64,000 bases of DNA from Paenibacillus pabuli NBRC 13638 (GTDB lineage: Bacteria > Bacillota > Bacilli > Paenibacillales > Paenibacillaceae). A program made the position numbers and the translations under genes. Where the stretch lies: contig NZ_BCNM01000010.1 in NCBI RefSeq assembly GCF_001514495.1, forward strand, positions 186,001 through 250,000. Direction: 5' to 3'. A model generated the notes under the pieces. That model saw only the letters and a list, made by a program, of their open reading frames with translations, ran no database searches and had not been told where the DNA came from. Shown here one piece after another: positions 25,551 to 33,864 of this stretch (within the stretch, counting starts at the first letter, position 1; each line of letters begins with the position of its first letter).

Positions 25551-26529
25551 AAATAAGCGTATACTCGTGACTGGCGGTACGGGATCATGGGGTTATGAAC
25601 TTGTGGCTCAACTGCTGCCCCAGCAGCCTAAGGAGATTATTGTATACTCCCGGAATGAGTCCAGCCAAGTGGCGATGAGCCGTGAATTCGAAGACCCGCG
25701 TCTTCATTTTCGCATTGGTGATATTCGAGACAAGGATGCATTAACGGTTGCTTGTCAGCATGTGGATTATGTGTTCCATCTTGCAGCGCTCAAGCATGTT
25801 CCCGTGTGTGAAGATCAACCCTACGAAGCACTCAAAACCAATGTAATTGGCACCCAAAATGTCATCGAGGCTGCCATCGAGAATAACGTGGAAAAAGTCA
25901 TCTACATCTCGACTGACAAGGCCGCCAATCCATCCAATTTCTACGGCATGACCAAGGCGATCGGTGAGAAGTTGATCGTATATGCGAATCTGCTCCACAG
26001 CAATACGCGGTTTGTCACTGTGCGCGGGGGCAATGTACTCGGAACGAACGGAAGTGTCGTGCATTTGTTCAAAAATCAGATTCGTCAGAAGGGCCAAGTT
26101 TCCATTACCGACATGAACATGACACGGTTCTTTCTAACCTTGAAAGATGCCATTACTTTGCTGTTCAAAGCATCGGTGGAAAGCGTTGGCGGCGAAATTT
26201 TTGTCATGACGATGCCGACGTGCAAAATTGTGGATCTCGCTGAAGTGTTGATTGAGGATTCAGGTGTGGAGAATGTGTCCATTGTGGAGCGCGGCACCCG
26301 GCCAGGCGAGAAGATTCATGAAATCCTGATGAGTGAATTTGAGAGCATGACCACCGTTGTATATGATGAGCAATACTTGGTGATTCTGCCTACGCTCGGC
26401 ATTCCAGGACTGAAGGAACATTATACCAATTGTCCCCCTGTTTCTTTCAGTAGTTTTAGTTCGGAACATCAGCTGATGACCAAACAGGAGATTCGTGACA
26501 TTCTGCAGCGCGGAGGGTTCTTGTCATGA
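25543..26529 (+). CDS. UDP-GlcNAc 4,6-dehydratase/5-epimerase (FnlA/WbjB/CapE-like)
   Basis: A 328-residue extended SDR enzyme. An NAD-binding TGGTGSWGYEL motif lies near residues 9-19, followed by FHLAALKHVPVCE. The active site shows STDKAANPSNFYGMTKAIGEK, with a modified Tyr-x-x-x-Lys as in the CapD/FlaA1 and CapE groups. It catalyses the first step toward UDP-L-FucNAc from UDP-GlcNAc. The start is ATG 25543 after GGAGGG; the longer frame begins inside the upstream gene. A reductase gene overlaps its stop. Confidence 0.85.
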   Translation: MFENKRILVTGGTGSWGYELVAQLLPQQPKEIIVYSRNESSQVAMSREFEDPRLHFRIGDIRDKDALTVACQHVDYVFHLAALKHVPVCEDQPYEALKTNVIGTQNVIEAAIENNVEKVIYISTDKAANPSNFYGMTKAIGEKLIVYANLLHSNTRFVTVRGGNVLGTNGSVVHLFKNQIRQKGQVSITDMNMTRFFLTLKDAITLLFKASVESVGGEIFVMTMPTCKIVDLAEVLIEDSGVENVSIVERGTRPGEKIHEILMSEFESMTTVVYDEQYLVILPTLGIPGLKEHYTNCPPVSFSSFSSEHQLMTKQEIRDILQRGGFLS

Positions 26530-27353
26530 AGCTGCTGATACTTGGGGGGAACGGAATGGCCGGCCATATTCTGGTCGACTATTTCCGCCGTCAAGGCGTC
26601 CACAGCGTCTTTTATACGACTCGGGATGTGTCTGATCCTAACGGTCTGTTGCTGGATGTAAATGACAGCTATATGGTTGACCGGCTGGTAGAAGCGGTGC
26701 ACCCGGATGTCATCGTAAATGCTGTGGGTGTCCTGAACAGCTTTGCAGATGAAGACAAAATTACGGCCTATCACATTAATGGTTTCCTGCCGCATCGTTT
26801 GCGGCGGGTGGCCGACACGATTGGAGCACGCCTGATTCACATCAGTACGGACTGTGTGTTTAGTGGGGACCGGGGAGCGTATCGGGAGAATGATATTACG
26901 GATGGAACATCTGCCTATGCAATCACAAAAGCACTGGGTGAAGTCCAGGACCCCGGACACCTGACGATTCGTACGTCCATTATAGGACCTGAAATTCGGA
27001 AGGGCGGCATCGGTCTGATGCACTGGTTCATGTCCAGTACAGGAGAAGTTGGCGGATATACACGCGTCTTCTGGAACGGGGTAACCACCCTTGAATTGGC
27101 CAAATGGGTAGATCATTATTTGTCGTCCCCGGTTAGCGGTCTCATTCATCTGGGTCATCCGGAACCGGTCAGCAAGCATGATCTGCTTCTCCTGTTCCAA
27201 CAGACATGGGGTAAGCAAGATGTTGTTGTCGTACCGGATGATAGCGTAGTGCAGGATCGTACGCTGGTGTCCACACGTGAGGACGTGAAGACAGACCTTC
27301 CGGATTATTCTACAATGCTGAAGGAGCTGGCATTATGGATGGAGCAGAGCTGA
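26526..27353 (+). CDS. SDR reductase, RmlD/FnlB-like (second step of UDP-L-FucNAc synthesis)
   Basis: A 275-residue RmlD-type reductase. The N-terminus LLILGGNGMAGHILVDYF binds NAD(P)H; HISTDCVFSGDRGAYREND and a YAITKALGE active-site Tyr-x-x-x-Lys follow. It covers only the reductase part of CapF, whose C-terminal cupin is absent, as in FnlB/WbjC-type enzymes without a cupin. Its position between the dehydratase and another SDR, with a four-base overlap at its start, supports reduction of the 4-keto intermediate. Confidence 0.82.
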   Translation: MKLLILGGNGMAGHILVDYFRRQGVHSVFYTTRDVSDPNGLLLDVNDSYMVDRLVEAVHPDVIVNAVGVLNSFADEDKITAYHINGFLPHRLRRVADTIGARLIHISTDCVFSGDRGAYRENDITDGTSAYAITKALGEVQDPGHLTIRTSIIGPEIRKGGIGLMHWFMSSTGEVGGYTRVFWNGVTTLELAKWVDHYLSSPVSGLIHLGHPEPVSKHDLLLLFQQTWGKQDVVVVPDDSVVQDRTLVSTREDVKTDLPDYSTMLKELALWMEQS

Positions 27354-28276
27354 AAGGCAAAAAGGTGCTGATCACAGGTGCGTCCGGTTTTACCGGACGG
27401 CATGCGGTTGCATATTTCCGGGCAGCTGGTGCAGTGGTTGTCGCGGTGGTCAGGCGAGTCGGTGTGCACTCGTTCGGCGATGGCGTAGCTGTACATGTCT
27501 GTGATCTCAATGATAAACAGCAAGTTCGTCATCTGATTGACGAAGTGCAGCCGGACTATGCTTTACATCTCGCAGGCAAAAATTCGGTGCCGGACTCCTG
27601 GTCTGATCCGCTGCTTGTATTGGAGACCAATGTAATGGCTGTCCTGTATCTGCTGGATGCTCTCCGAAGCTGTCCAGCGGCACGGACCGTTATCGTAGGT
27701 TCACGGTTAAAATATACCCCAGAACCCGGACGGCATCCGCAGCCTCCCCACCCGTACAGTCTCAGCAAAGCACTGGAGGAGATGGTGTCGCTGTCGTGGA
27801 TGTCCCTCTTTGGACAGCAAATTATGCTGGCAGAGCCGGGTAATCTGATCGGTGCTGGCCCTTCGACAGGCATATGTTCGCTGCTGGCACGTCATGTTGT
27901 CGCCTGTGAACAGGAAGGCAAGACGGAGCCTTTCCGTCTATCTGGCCGGGATAATACCCGTGATTTTTTGGATGTACGGGATGCGGTTCGGGCCTATGCA
28001 ACCTTGCTTGTAAAGGGCATGTCAGGTACAGTTTATCCTGTTGTGTCGGGTAAAGAGCGCAGCCTGGGCGAGATAGCGGATACGCTGCTGACCATGACCG
28101 AAGCGGAAGTACCCGTACGCTGGGATGGAGCTTCGTCCGGTCCGGACGGGGCTGGAGAACAGGAGGAGATGTCACTGCTGCGCAAGTTGGGCTGGCAGCC
28201 ACAGATTCCTTTTGCCCAATCGCTTCAGGACATTCTTAGCGATGTGCGTACCCAGCAAGGGAGGTCGACAGGGTGA
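27335..28276 (+). CDS. NAD-dependent epimerase/dehydratase family protein
   Basis: A 313-residue extended SDR. NAD-binding TGASGFTGRHAVAYF lies near residues 15-29; HLAGKNSVPDSWSDP and the active-site YSLSKALEEMV are intact. It resembles the GDP-4-keto-6-deoxymannose reductase/GDP-mannose dehydratase group more than the two SDRs upstream. A second nucleotide-sugar pathway or a late modification is possible; the substrate is not identifiable. AAGGAG eight bases before the ATG supports the start, which overlaps the upstream gene by 19 bases. Confidence 0.8.
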   Translation: MDGAELKGKKVLITGASGFTGRHAVAYFRAAGAVVVAVVRRVGVHSFGDGVAVHVCDLNDKQQVRHLIDEVQPDYALHLAGKNSVPDSWSDPLLVLETNVMAVLYLLDALRSCPAARTVIVGSRLKYTPEPGRHPQPPHPYSLSKALEEMVSLSWMSLFGQQIMLAEPGNLIGAGPSTGICSLLARHVVACEQEGKTEPFRLSGRDNTRDFLDVRDAVRAYATLLVKGMSGTVYPVVSGKERSLGEIADTLLTMTEAEVPVRWDGASSGPDGAGEQEEMSLLRKLGWQPQIPFAQSLQDILSDVRTQQGRSTG

Positions 28277-28992
28277 ATAATCCAAGAGTGTCCGTTGTCA
28301 TTCCGTTTTACAATTGTCCCTATGTTCCTCAAGCGATTCAAAGTGCAATGAACCAGACGTATCCCGATGTGGAGATCATTATCGTCAACGATGGCTCGAC
28401 CCTGCATGCGGACCTGCTTCAGCCCTATCTTCCATACATTCATGTTCTTGGCAAAAGTAATGGCGGGACAGCTTCGGCTCTGAATCACGGCATTCGTCAT
28501 GCCTCCGGGGAATATATCGCGTGGCTGAGTTCGGATGATCTCCTTTATCCGGATAAGATCCGTCATCAGGTTGAATTCATGCAACGGGAAAATGCACTTG
28601 TCTCACATACCAACTTTCATTACATTAATGAGCATTCTGCGGTGACCAAGTTGAATGGGGGAGCAGAGCCAGCGGCCGAACTGGATTGGCTGCGTCTCTT
28701 CGTTAACGGCAATCCGGTGAACGGCTGTACCGTGATGTTCCGCAGAGATCTGTTCAGTGGGGTGGGCCTGTTCGATGAACTGCTGCCGTATACGCATGAT
28801 CTGGACCTATGGATGCGTATTCTGCTGAACGGACATCGTTTTCCATATTTGAATGAACCGCTTACGGCATATCGATGGCACGGTGGGATGGGTTCGGTAC
28901 GTCATGCGAATATTATTGGCCGGGAGGCCTCCATGGTATGGTCCAGATATCGTGAACCTTTGTTGCAGCGTATCGCAGTCCTGGGAGGCTAA
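28273..28992 (+). CDS. GT2-family glycosyltransferase (first of two)
   Basis: A 239-residue GT-A enzyme that transfers sugars from nucleotide donors. It has the GT2 opening VSVVIPFYNCPYVPQAIQSA, the acidic nucleotide-binding VNDGST, and SSDDLLYPDKI (DxD-like). The acceptor-side ED-type region reads LPYTHDLDLWMRIL. The GTG start overlaps the SDR stop, with GGGAGG before it. It has no membrane anchor, so it should act in the cytosol or mother cell. It is the last gene tightly coupled to the sugar-nucleotide genes. Confidence 0.85.
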   Translation: MNNPRVSVVIPFYNCPYVPQAIQSAMNQTYPDVEIIIVNDGSTLHADLLQPYLPYIHVLGKSNGGTASALNHGIRHASGEYIAWLSSDDLLYPDKIRHQVEFMQRENALVSHTNFHYINEHSAVTKLNGGAEPAAELDWLRLFVNGNPVNGCTVMFRRDLFSGVGLFDELLPYTHDLDLWMRILLNGHRFPYLNEPLTAYRWHGGMGSVRHANIIGREASMVWSRYREPLLQRIAVLGG

Positions 28993-29186
28993 ATCAGTAG
29001 ATGGGGGTTATATGAGGCCGCAATGCGGCTGAGTAGCACCCCTTTTCTATGAGCAGCTCTACGTGGACACAGGAGAGACATCGTATTTATGCTGTAGCGG
29101 TGTCACAGATGCCTGATACCTAACCCATTCATGCTCATATAATAGGGAAAATCGTGATTTTTTAAGCGGAGAAAGGGGAGGCCCGA

Positions 29187-29903
29187 ATGGAGCCAAGGGT
29201 ATCGATTGTCATTCCTTTTTATAATTGCGCGTACATCGAGCAGGCTGTTTACAGTGCCGTTCACCAGACATATCCGCATATTGAGGTCATTGTGGTGGAC
29301 GATGGCTCTACACAGTATGTGGAGCTGCTGCAACCATTCATGGATCGCATTCGTTATATTCGGAAAGAGAATGGTGGCACGGCCACAGCACTGAACGAGG
29401 GGATTAAACAGGCGACAGGCGATTATTTTGTGTGGCTCAGCTCGGATGATGTGATGCTGCTGGACCGGGTGGAAAAACAACTGAAGTTCATGCTTGAAGT
29501 CAAGGCATCGTTCTGTCACGGGGCTTATCATTATGTCAATGCGGACAGTGAATGGGTGGACACGGTGCGGCCTGAAGTAGGGAGTCGGCTCGAAGTGCTG
29601 CAAGTGCTCATGGAAGGGTGCCCGATCAATGGCTGTACTGTCATGCTGGAGATGGAAGCTTTTGAAAGGTTTGGCCTGTTCGACACGGATTTTCGGTATA
29701 CGCACGACTACGAGATGTGGCTGAGACTGTTTCCGGTCTATGAACTTTTCTACTTCAATGAACCACTGCTGTGTTACCGGGTTCATGAAGCCATGGGGAC
29801 CAAGAAACACTTCGAGGCATTAAAAGCCGAGATGGAGCTTGTTCAGGCGAAGCATCGCCCCATCCTGCTTAATCTGCAGCAGGTTGGCGGTTATTGGAAA
29901 TAA
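29187..29903 (+). CDS. GT2-family glycosyltransferase (second of two)
   Basis: A 238-residue paralogue of the previous GT2 gene with the same landmarks: VSIVIPFYNCAYIEQAVYSA, VDDGST, SSDDVMLLDRV and FRYTHDYEMWLRLF. Duplicated GT2 genes suggest two linkages of the same oligosaccharide. A 194-base gap separates it from its paralogue, with no clear terminator, so it may have its own promoter. GAAAGGGGAGG gives a strong ribosome binding site. Confidence 0.85.
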   Translation: MEPRVSIVIPFYNCAYIEQAVYSAVHQTYPHIEVIVVDDGSTQYVELLQPFMDRIRYIRKENGGTATALNEGIKQATGDYFVWLSSDDVMLLDRVEKQLKFMLEVKASFCHGAYHYVNADSEWVDTVRPEVGSRLEVLQVLMEGCPINGCTVMLEMEAFERFGLFDTDFRYTHDYEMWLRLFPVYELFYFNEPLLCYRVHEAMGTKKHFEALKAEMELVQAKHRPILLNLQQVGGYWK

Positions 29904-29954
29904 AAGTTGGCTTTCGTGTGAAGGTCCGAATGCTAGAAGAGAAGCCGCAAGAAA

Positions 29955-30009
29955 AAGAGGGTATTCGATTGCCGTTCGAAGAACGCGCGGCAGGAGCGAA
30001 TATCCTCTT
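29955..30009. terminator. Long bidirectional hairpin between converging operons
   Basis: AAGAGGGTATTCG (29955-29967) and CGAATATCCTCTT (29997-30009) pair over 13 bases with one wobble. An inner GCCG/CGGC pair extends the stem. It lies between the GT2 gene and a converging reverse-strand operon. T-rich sequence follows on the right and A-rich sequence lies on the left. Confidence 0.65.
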
Positions 30010-30044
30010 GTTTGTTCCGATTGGTCGTTATTGGTCTCTGGATT

Positions 30045-30218
30045 CTAGTTGTTCTCTGAGGTGAGAATGTGCATCGTTGCCGGATCAGGGAATACGTACC
30101 CTTTGGGCAGCTTCCTCATTAATTCGTTCATTACAGCGTAATCCACCTCGATGTGAGCCGTCGACACAGGCGTGGTAAACCAACGATTGTACAAATCACT
30201 GGGTACAAGCAGTGTCAT
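30045..30218 (-). CDS. Short coupled ORF of 57 residues, unknown function
   Basis: A 57-residue ORF starting MTLLVPSDLYNRWFTTPVS and ending HILTSENN. GGAGGT lies eight bases before its ATG, an ideal ribosome binding site, and the ATG overlaps the stop of the upstream GT4 gene (ATGA). Both features argue for real translation. The sequence has an aromatic, Pro-containing core (KLPKGYVFPDP) and no membrane segment. No family was recognised. It ends just before a bidirectional terminator and is presumably the last gene of the GT4 operon. Confidence 0.6.
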   Translation of the reverse strand: MTLLVPSDLYNRWFTTPVSTAHIEVDYAVMNELMRKLPKGYVFPDPATMHILTSENN

Positions 30219-31453
30219 TTTCGGTGACCTCCCATCTGTATAGCTTCCTGGTAGACATGAAGTGTACGCAGCCCCATCTCTTCCAGTGAACGATGCTGCT
30301 CAGCCCATGCTTTGGCAGCTGCCCCCACCTTTGTACGGGTGGCATCGTCCTGTAAAAGGGCGTTCAATAATGTACTAAGGGACTCCGCATCTTGCGGGGG
30401 CACGACCCAGCCGGTATGTTCAGGCTGAACCATCTCAGGCATGCCTGCGGTATCACTGACAATGACAGGCAGTCCGGCGAGCTGTGCCTCTGTGACCGAG
30501 AAAGGCTGTGTATCCTGTAAGCTGGGTTGTACGTAAATATCGGCACGGCGGAGGAAGGAAGGGATGTTGTCCAGTTTGCCCCAGAATACAATGTCCGAAT
30601 CTACCCCTTCCTTCATGGCTTGTGCATACAATTCATCTCTCAGATTCCCTTCTCCAGCAATCCAGCAGACCCAATCTGAACGGATTTTTTTCAGACTAGA
30701 GATTGCCTTGATTAACACATGCACTCCTTTGATATACTCCAGCCTTCCTGTAAAAGCGATTACTTTTTTGCCTGCTGGCTTACGCTGACGGAACCTGGCC
30801 GCTGCTTGCGCGCGATAGGATGGAAGATCGACAGCATAAGGGATTAACCGGAATTTCAACTCCGGAACATGAAGTTCCGTCAGTGTGCTCTTAATCCAAT
30901 TGCTGGACACCAATATAAGCTCGGATTGTTCAGCGCTCCGCTCCTCCAATGAGAGAAAGTAGCGACCGCGTTTGGATTGTAAGTATGCAGGGAGGGTCAG
31001 TTGTGCATTAGAGTTTTGGGCATCATAGAAGGTTTCGCGCGCAAGGGCTCCATGATAGCTGGTCACCAGCGGTGTGTTGCGGTTCAAAATACGTTTGATC
31101 GCAACGGCGGCTACCGGATCCTGCGCATGTATGACGTCGTAATGATCAACGCCGAGATAAGCGGCCCCCATTTCAAAGGCATATCTGTTTAATTCATAAT
31201 AAGCCACGAGAGGATCGGCTGTGAAATGGGGAAGATCCGTAGGGTTGAGCTTGGCTTGCAGCATGGGCCATACTTTATCTTTGGAAAAGGAACGATTGAG
31301 ATTGCGAATATACACTTCATTTTTGGCTCCGTTGGTGCCCATGATATCGACCTCAACGCCAAGTGCCATCAGTCTGTCAGCCAGATGTTTCACATATGTC
31401 CATATTCCACCCATCTGCGTAAGCTCCCAATAGGTCACGATCAGAACTCTCAT
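30215..31453 (-). CDS. GT4-family glycosyltransferase
   Basis: A 412-residue GT-B glycosyltransferase. The N-terminal half begins VLIVTYWELTQMGGIWTYVKHLADRL; HAQDPVAAVAIKR and SYHGALARETF follow. The C-terminal half has AFTGRLEYIKGVHVLIKAI and the donor-site EX7E motif in PSLQDTQPFSVTEAQLAGLPVIVSD. It faces the GT2 genes across a shared terminator. Donor and acceptor are not predictable; it may add to the same surface glycan or to a soluble polysaccharide. Confidence 0.88.
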   Translation of the reverse strand: MRVLIVTYWELTQMGGIWTYVKHLADRLMALGVEVDIMGTNGAKNEVYIRNLNRSFSKDKVWPMLQAKLNPTDLPHFTADPLVAYYELNRYAFEMGAAYLGVDHYDVIHAQDPVAAVAIKRILNRNTPLVTSYHGALARETFYDAQNSNAQLTLPAYLQSKRGRYFLSLEERSAEQSELILVSSNWIKSTLTELHVPELKFRLIPYAVDLPSYRAQAAARFRQRKPAGKKVIAFTGRLEYIKGVHVLIKAISSLKKIRSDWVCWIAGEGNLRDELYAQAMKEGVDSDIVFWGKLDNIPSFLRRADIYVQPSLQDTQPFSVTEAQLAGLPVIVSDTAGMPEMVQPEHTGWVVPPQDAESLSTLLNALLQDDATRTKVGAAAKAWAEQHRSLEEMGLRTLHVYQEAIQMGGHRK

Positions 31454-31635
31454 AGGTACCTCCTTGTCAGGGCCTGCACAGGCCGAGCTTCTATCCTGTT
31501 ATTCTATGAAAAAAGGCCACCGAAAGGGTGGGCATTACTGAGTAAATGGTCAAAATGGGTGAATACAAATAGCAACGGACGAGTGAAGGCATACCATATC
31601 TTAAGAAAGGGTTCAGGCTTAAGGGGGGATATACA

Positions 31636-31995
31636 GTGGCTGCATATTTGCTGGAGATTCATGAGAACCTGCTACAAACCGGTGTTCCGATGAGGTACAT
31701 GGACATTGAGATCGCCTATGTGGGAAACGACGAAGTCGATGTATTTGTTGGTGGAGTCAGTTCGACCCGAGGAGAACTATATCGTTATTTGTTTCATACG
31801 AGAGCTGAGGTCGAAAAAGAGAGTTCCAATCACATTATCCATAACCTGTCGGTATCGTCCGAACCGTGCGAACTGAGGATCATCAGCAATAGTTCTTCAC
31901 CGAATCATCTCGTGATTCGTATGTATTGCAGAAGTGAAAATGGGTTGACTCTGGGTATACTTTCGGAACACCAGATGATCAAGCTGGCAGATTAA
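31636..31995 (+). CDS. Hypothetical protein, 119 residues
   Basis: No family was recognised. The protein is soluble and appears to have alternating beta strands (MDIEIAYVGNDEVDVFVGGV, CELRIISNSS, LVIRMYC). The start is GTG 31636 with AAGGGGGG nine bases upstream; no better ATG exists nearby. It stands alone between a divergent GT4 gene and an efflux gene and is followed by a terminator-like hairpin. Confidence 0.6.
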   Translation: MAAYLLEIHENLLQTGVPMRYMDIEIAYVGNDEVDVFVGGVSSTRGELYRYLFHTRAEVEKESSNHIIHNLSVSSEPCELRIISNSSSPNHLVIRMYCRSENGLTLGILSEHQMIKLAD

Positions 31996-32033
31996 TAAAG
32001 GTTCAATCGGAGGCTTGATTAACCAAAAGGGGT

Positions 32034-32062
32034 GGAGCAGGATAAAGACCTGGTCCATTTTT
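32034..32062 (+). terminator. Intrinsic terminator
   Basis: GGAGCAGG and CCTGGTCC form an 8-base stem with one internal mismatch around a 7-base loop, followed by a T run. Confidence 0.65.
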
Positions 32063-32100
32063 TGGCATACATACCTATACCGATTCAACAAAAAAATAGC

Positions 32101-32184
32101 TTGACAGCAAAGGTATTTTCATTAGAATTAACCTATACTTAAAACAGGAGTTTAAAACGACAGTTTAAAACAAAAGTTTGAAAC
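32101..32184 (+). promoter_or_regulatory. Promoter with four 13-bp phased repeats before the efflux gene
   Basis: TTGACA (32101-32106) and TAGAAT (32123-32128), 16 bases apart, form a good SigA promoter. Immediately downstream, AGTTTAAAAC occurs at 32149 and 32162, with AGTTTGAAAC at 32175 and a weaker TACTTAAAAC at 32136. Starts are exactly 13 bases apart. Such an array just after the start site is probably a repressor-binding region for the drug efflux gene. No regulator gene is adjacent. Confidence 0.6.
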
Positions 32185-32245
32185 GTCGTGAATATAAGGC
32201 CGATGGAGAGACATACACAGATAAGCCTCCAGGCCGGAAAAGAGA

Positions 32246-33742
32246 GTGGAGAGAGTGAAACAACAAACAGCAGTTCCCCAAGACCCGGCCGAGTTTTCGA
32301 TTAAAACGATTATTCTGCCGCTACTGTCCATTATCGTCGGGATGATTATGGTCATTCTGGACAGCACGGTAGTTAACGTGGCGATTCCAAATCTGGTTCA
32401 ATATTTTGAGACAGACCTGAAGACGATCCAATGGACGGTTACAGGTTACACGTTGGCCTTGTCAGCCGTCATTCCGCTGGCAGGATGGTTGACCGATCGA
32501 TTTGGTGCCAAAAGAGTATTTTTGTTCACGATTGCCATGTTTACTCTCGGTTCAGTGTTATGCTCTATCGCACAGTCCCCTGAACAATTGATCATTTACC
32601 GTATCATTCAGGGAATTGGCGGAGGCATGGTGGCACCGATTGGTATGGCTATGGTGTTCCGTCTGGCTCCTCCGGAAAGAAGAGGCTCCATCATGGGTAT
32701 GCTTGGTATTCCCATGCTGCTGGCTCCTGCACTGGGACCGGTATTATCGGGCTGGTTCATTCAATCCCTCAGCTGGCACTGGATCTTCCTGATCAACCTG
32801 CCGATCGGGATTGCCGCTTTTATTCTATGTATCAAATTCCTGCCGGATACGGATCGCGGGCGCACACCTGCACTTGATCTGCTAGGCATGATTCTGGCAC
32901 CCATTGCATTCTCGATGCTCGCATATGGTGTAAGTGAGGGCGGAACAAGCTGGACGTCTGCAACTACACTGACCGGTGTGATTGTCGGGGGGGTAGCCCT
33001 GATTCTGTTCATTATCGTTGAGCTTCGGCACAAAAATCCGCTGCTGGAACTTCGGGTGTTTAAATCCTCTGATTTCACACGGGGTATTATCCTGGCATGG
33101 GTGTCGCAAGTCGCTCTGTTCGGAGCGATGATTCTGATTCCGCTATATTTGCAACAGATCAAAGGCTACACCGCGCTGGAAACAGGACTCATTCTGCTGC
33201 CGCAGGCGCTGGCCTCGGGTGTGGGTATGCCGCTAGGTGGCCGGTTATTTGATAAAATCGGTGCAAGACCACTGGCATTTGTCGGACTCGGTATCATCTC
33301 GGGTGCACTGTTTATCCTATCCTCCATTACGGCAGAGACGGGTCTTGGCCTGATCATTACCAGTCTTGTGATGATGGGATTGGGTATGGGTCTGTCCATG
33401 ATGCCGCTCAATACGCACGTGCTGAATGCGGCTCCACGCAAGCTGGTAGGTCGGGTTACTCCGCTTACCGCTGCTGCGCAACAAGTCGTTGTATCTTTTG
33501 CAGTTGCTGGGCTCACGGGATTCCTCACTTCCCGCATTGCTAGCAATACGGCTGGCTCAACGGATGGGATGGCTGTGGTTAATGGGTTGGTCGCTGGTTT
33601 TAACGATACGTTCTTCCTGGCTGCTTGCATTGCCTTGTTTGGATGTGTACTCAGTCTGATTCTGCGCAAACCGAAACGGATGGAGGAAGAAACCCTTCAA
33701 ACTGGGGATCAGCCTGATCCGGCGATGATGATGGGTCACTAA
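32246..33742 (+). CDS. DHA2-family multidrug MFS transporter (EmrB/QacA/LmrB-like)
   Basis: A 498-residue integral membrane proton-drug antiporter with about 14 hydrophobic segments. The family motifs are LDSTVVNVAIPNLVQYF (segment 1), GWLTDRFGAKRVFL (loop 2-3) and the antiporter motif C region GIPMLLAPALGPVLSGW. The C-terminal tail is short and acidic. The start is GTG 32246; GTG 32255 is possible. The preceding promoter with phased repeats suggests induction by an effector. The substrate is unknown, but export of a toxic product of this strain is possible. Confidence 0.9.
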   Translation: MERVKQQTAVPQDPAEFSIKTIILPLLSIIVGMIMVILDSTVVNVAIPNLVQYFETDLKTIQWTVTGYTLALSAVIPLAGWLTDRFGAKRVFLFTIAMFTLGSVLCSIAQSPEQLIIYRIIQGIGGGMVAPIGMAMVFRLAPPERRGSIMGMLGIPMLLAPALGPVLSGWFIQSLSWHWIFLINLPIGIAAFILCIKFLPDTDRGRTPALDLLGMILAPIAFSMLAYGVSEGGTSWTSATTLTGVIVGGVALILFIIVELRHKNPLLELRVFKSSDFTRGIILAWVSQVALFGAMILIPLYLQQIKGYTALETGLILLPQALASGVGMPLGGRLFDKIGARPLAFVGLGIISGALFILSSITAETGLGLIITSLVMMGLGMGLSMMPLNTHVLNAAPRKLVGRVTPLTAAAQQVVVSFAVAGLTGFLTSRIASNTAGSTDGMAVVNGLVAGFNDTFFLAACIALFGCVLSLILRKPKRMEEETLQTGDQPDPAMMMGH

Positions 33743-33821
33743 TGGTACAATTTGGGCTGTATGAATTCATAGCACAACTTCAATAAAGTTTTGAAAATCC
33801 TTTATGGTATTAAATTAATCT

Positions 33822-33858
33822 AAGGCAGTTCAGAGAATCTTTCTGAACTGCCTTTTTA
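33822..33858. terminator. Bidirectional intrinsic terminator after the efflux gene
   Basis: AAGGCAGTTCAGA and TCTGAACTGCCTT form a perfect 13-base stem followed by TTTT, between converging genes. Confidence 0.9.
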
Positions 33859-33864
33859 CCATGT

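Noticed and set aside
29103..29810. A 235-codon reverse-strand frame opposite the second GT2 gene
   Set aside because: The forward strand encodes a canonical GT2 enzyme; the reverse frame shows no domain and no start signal.
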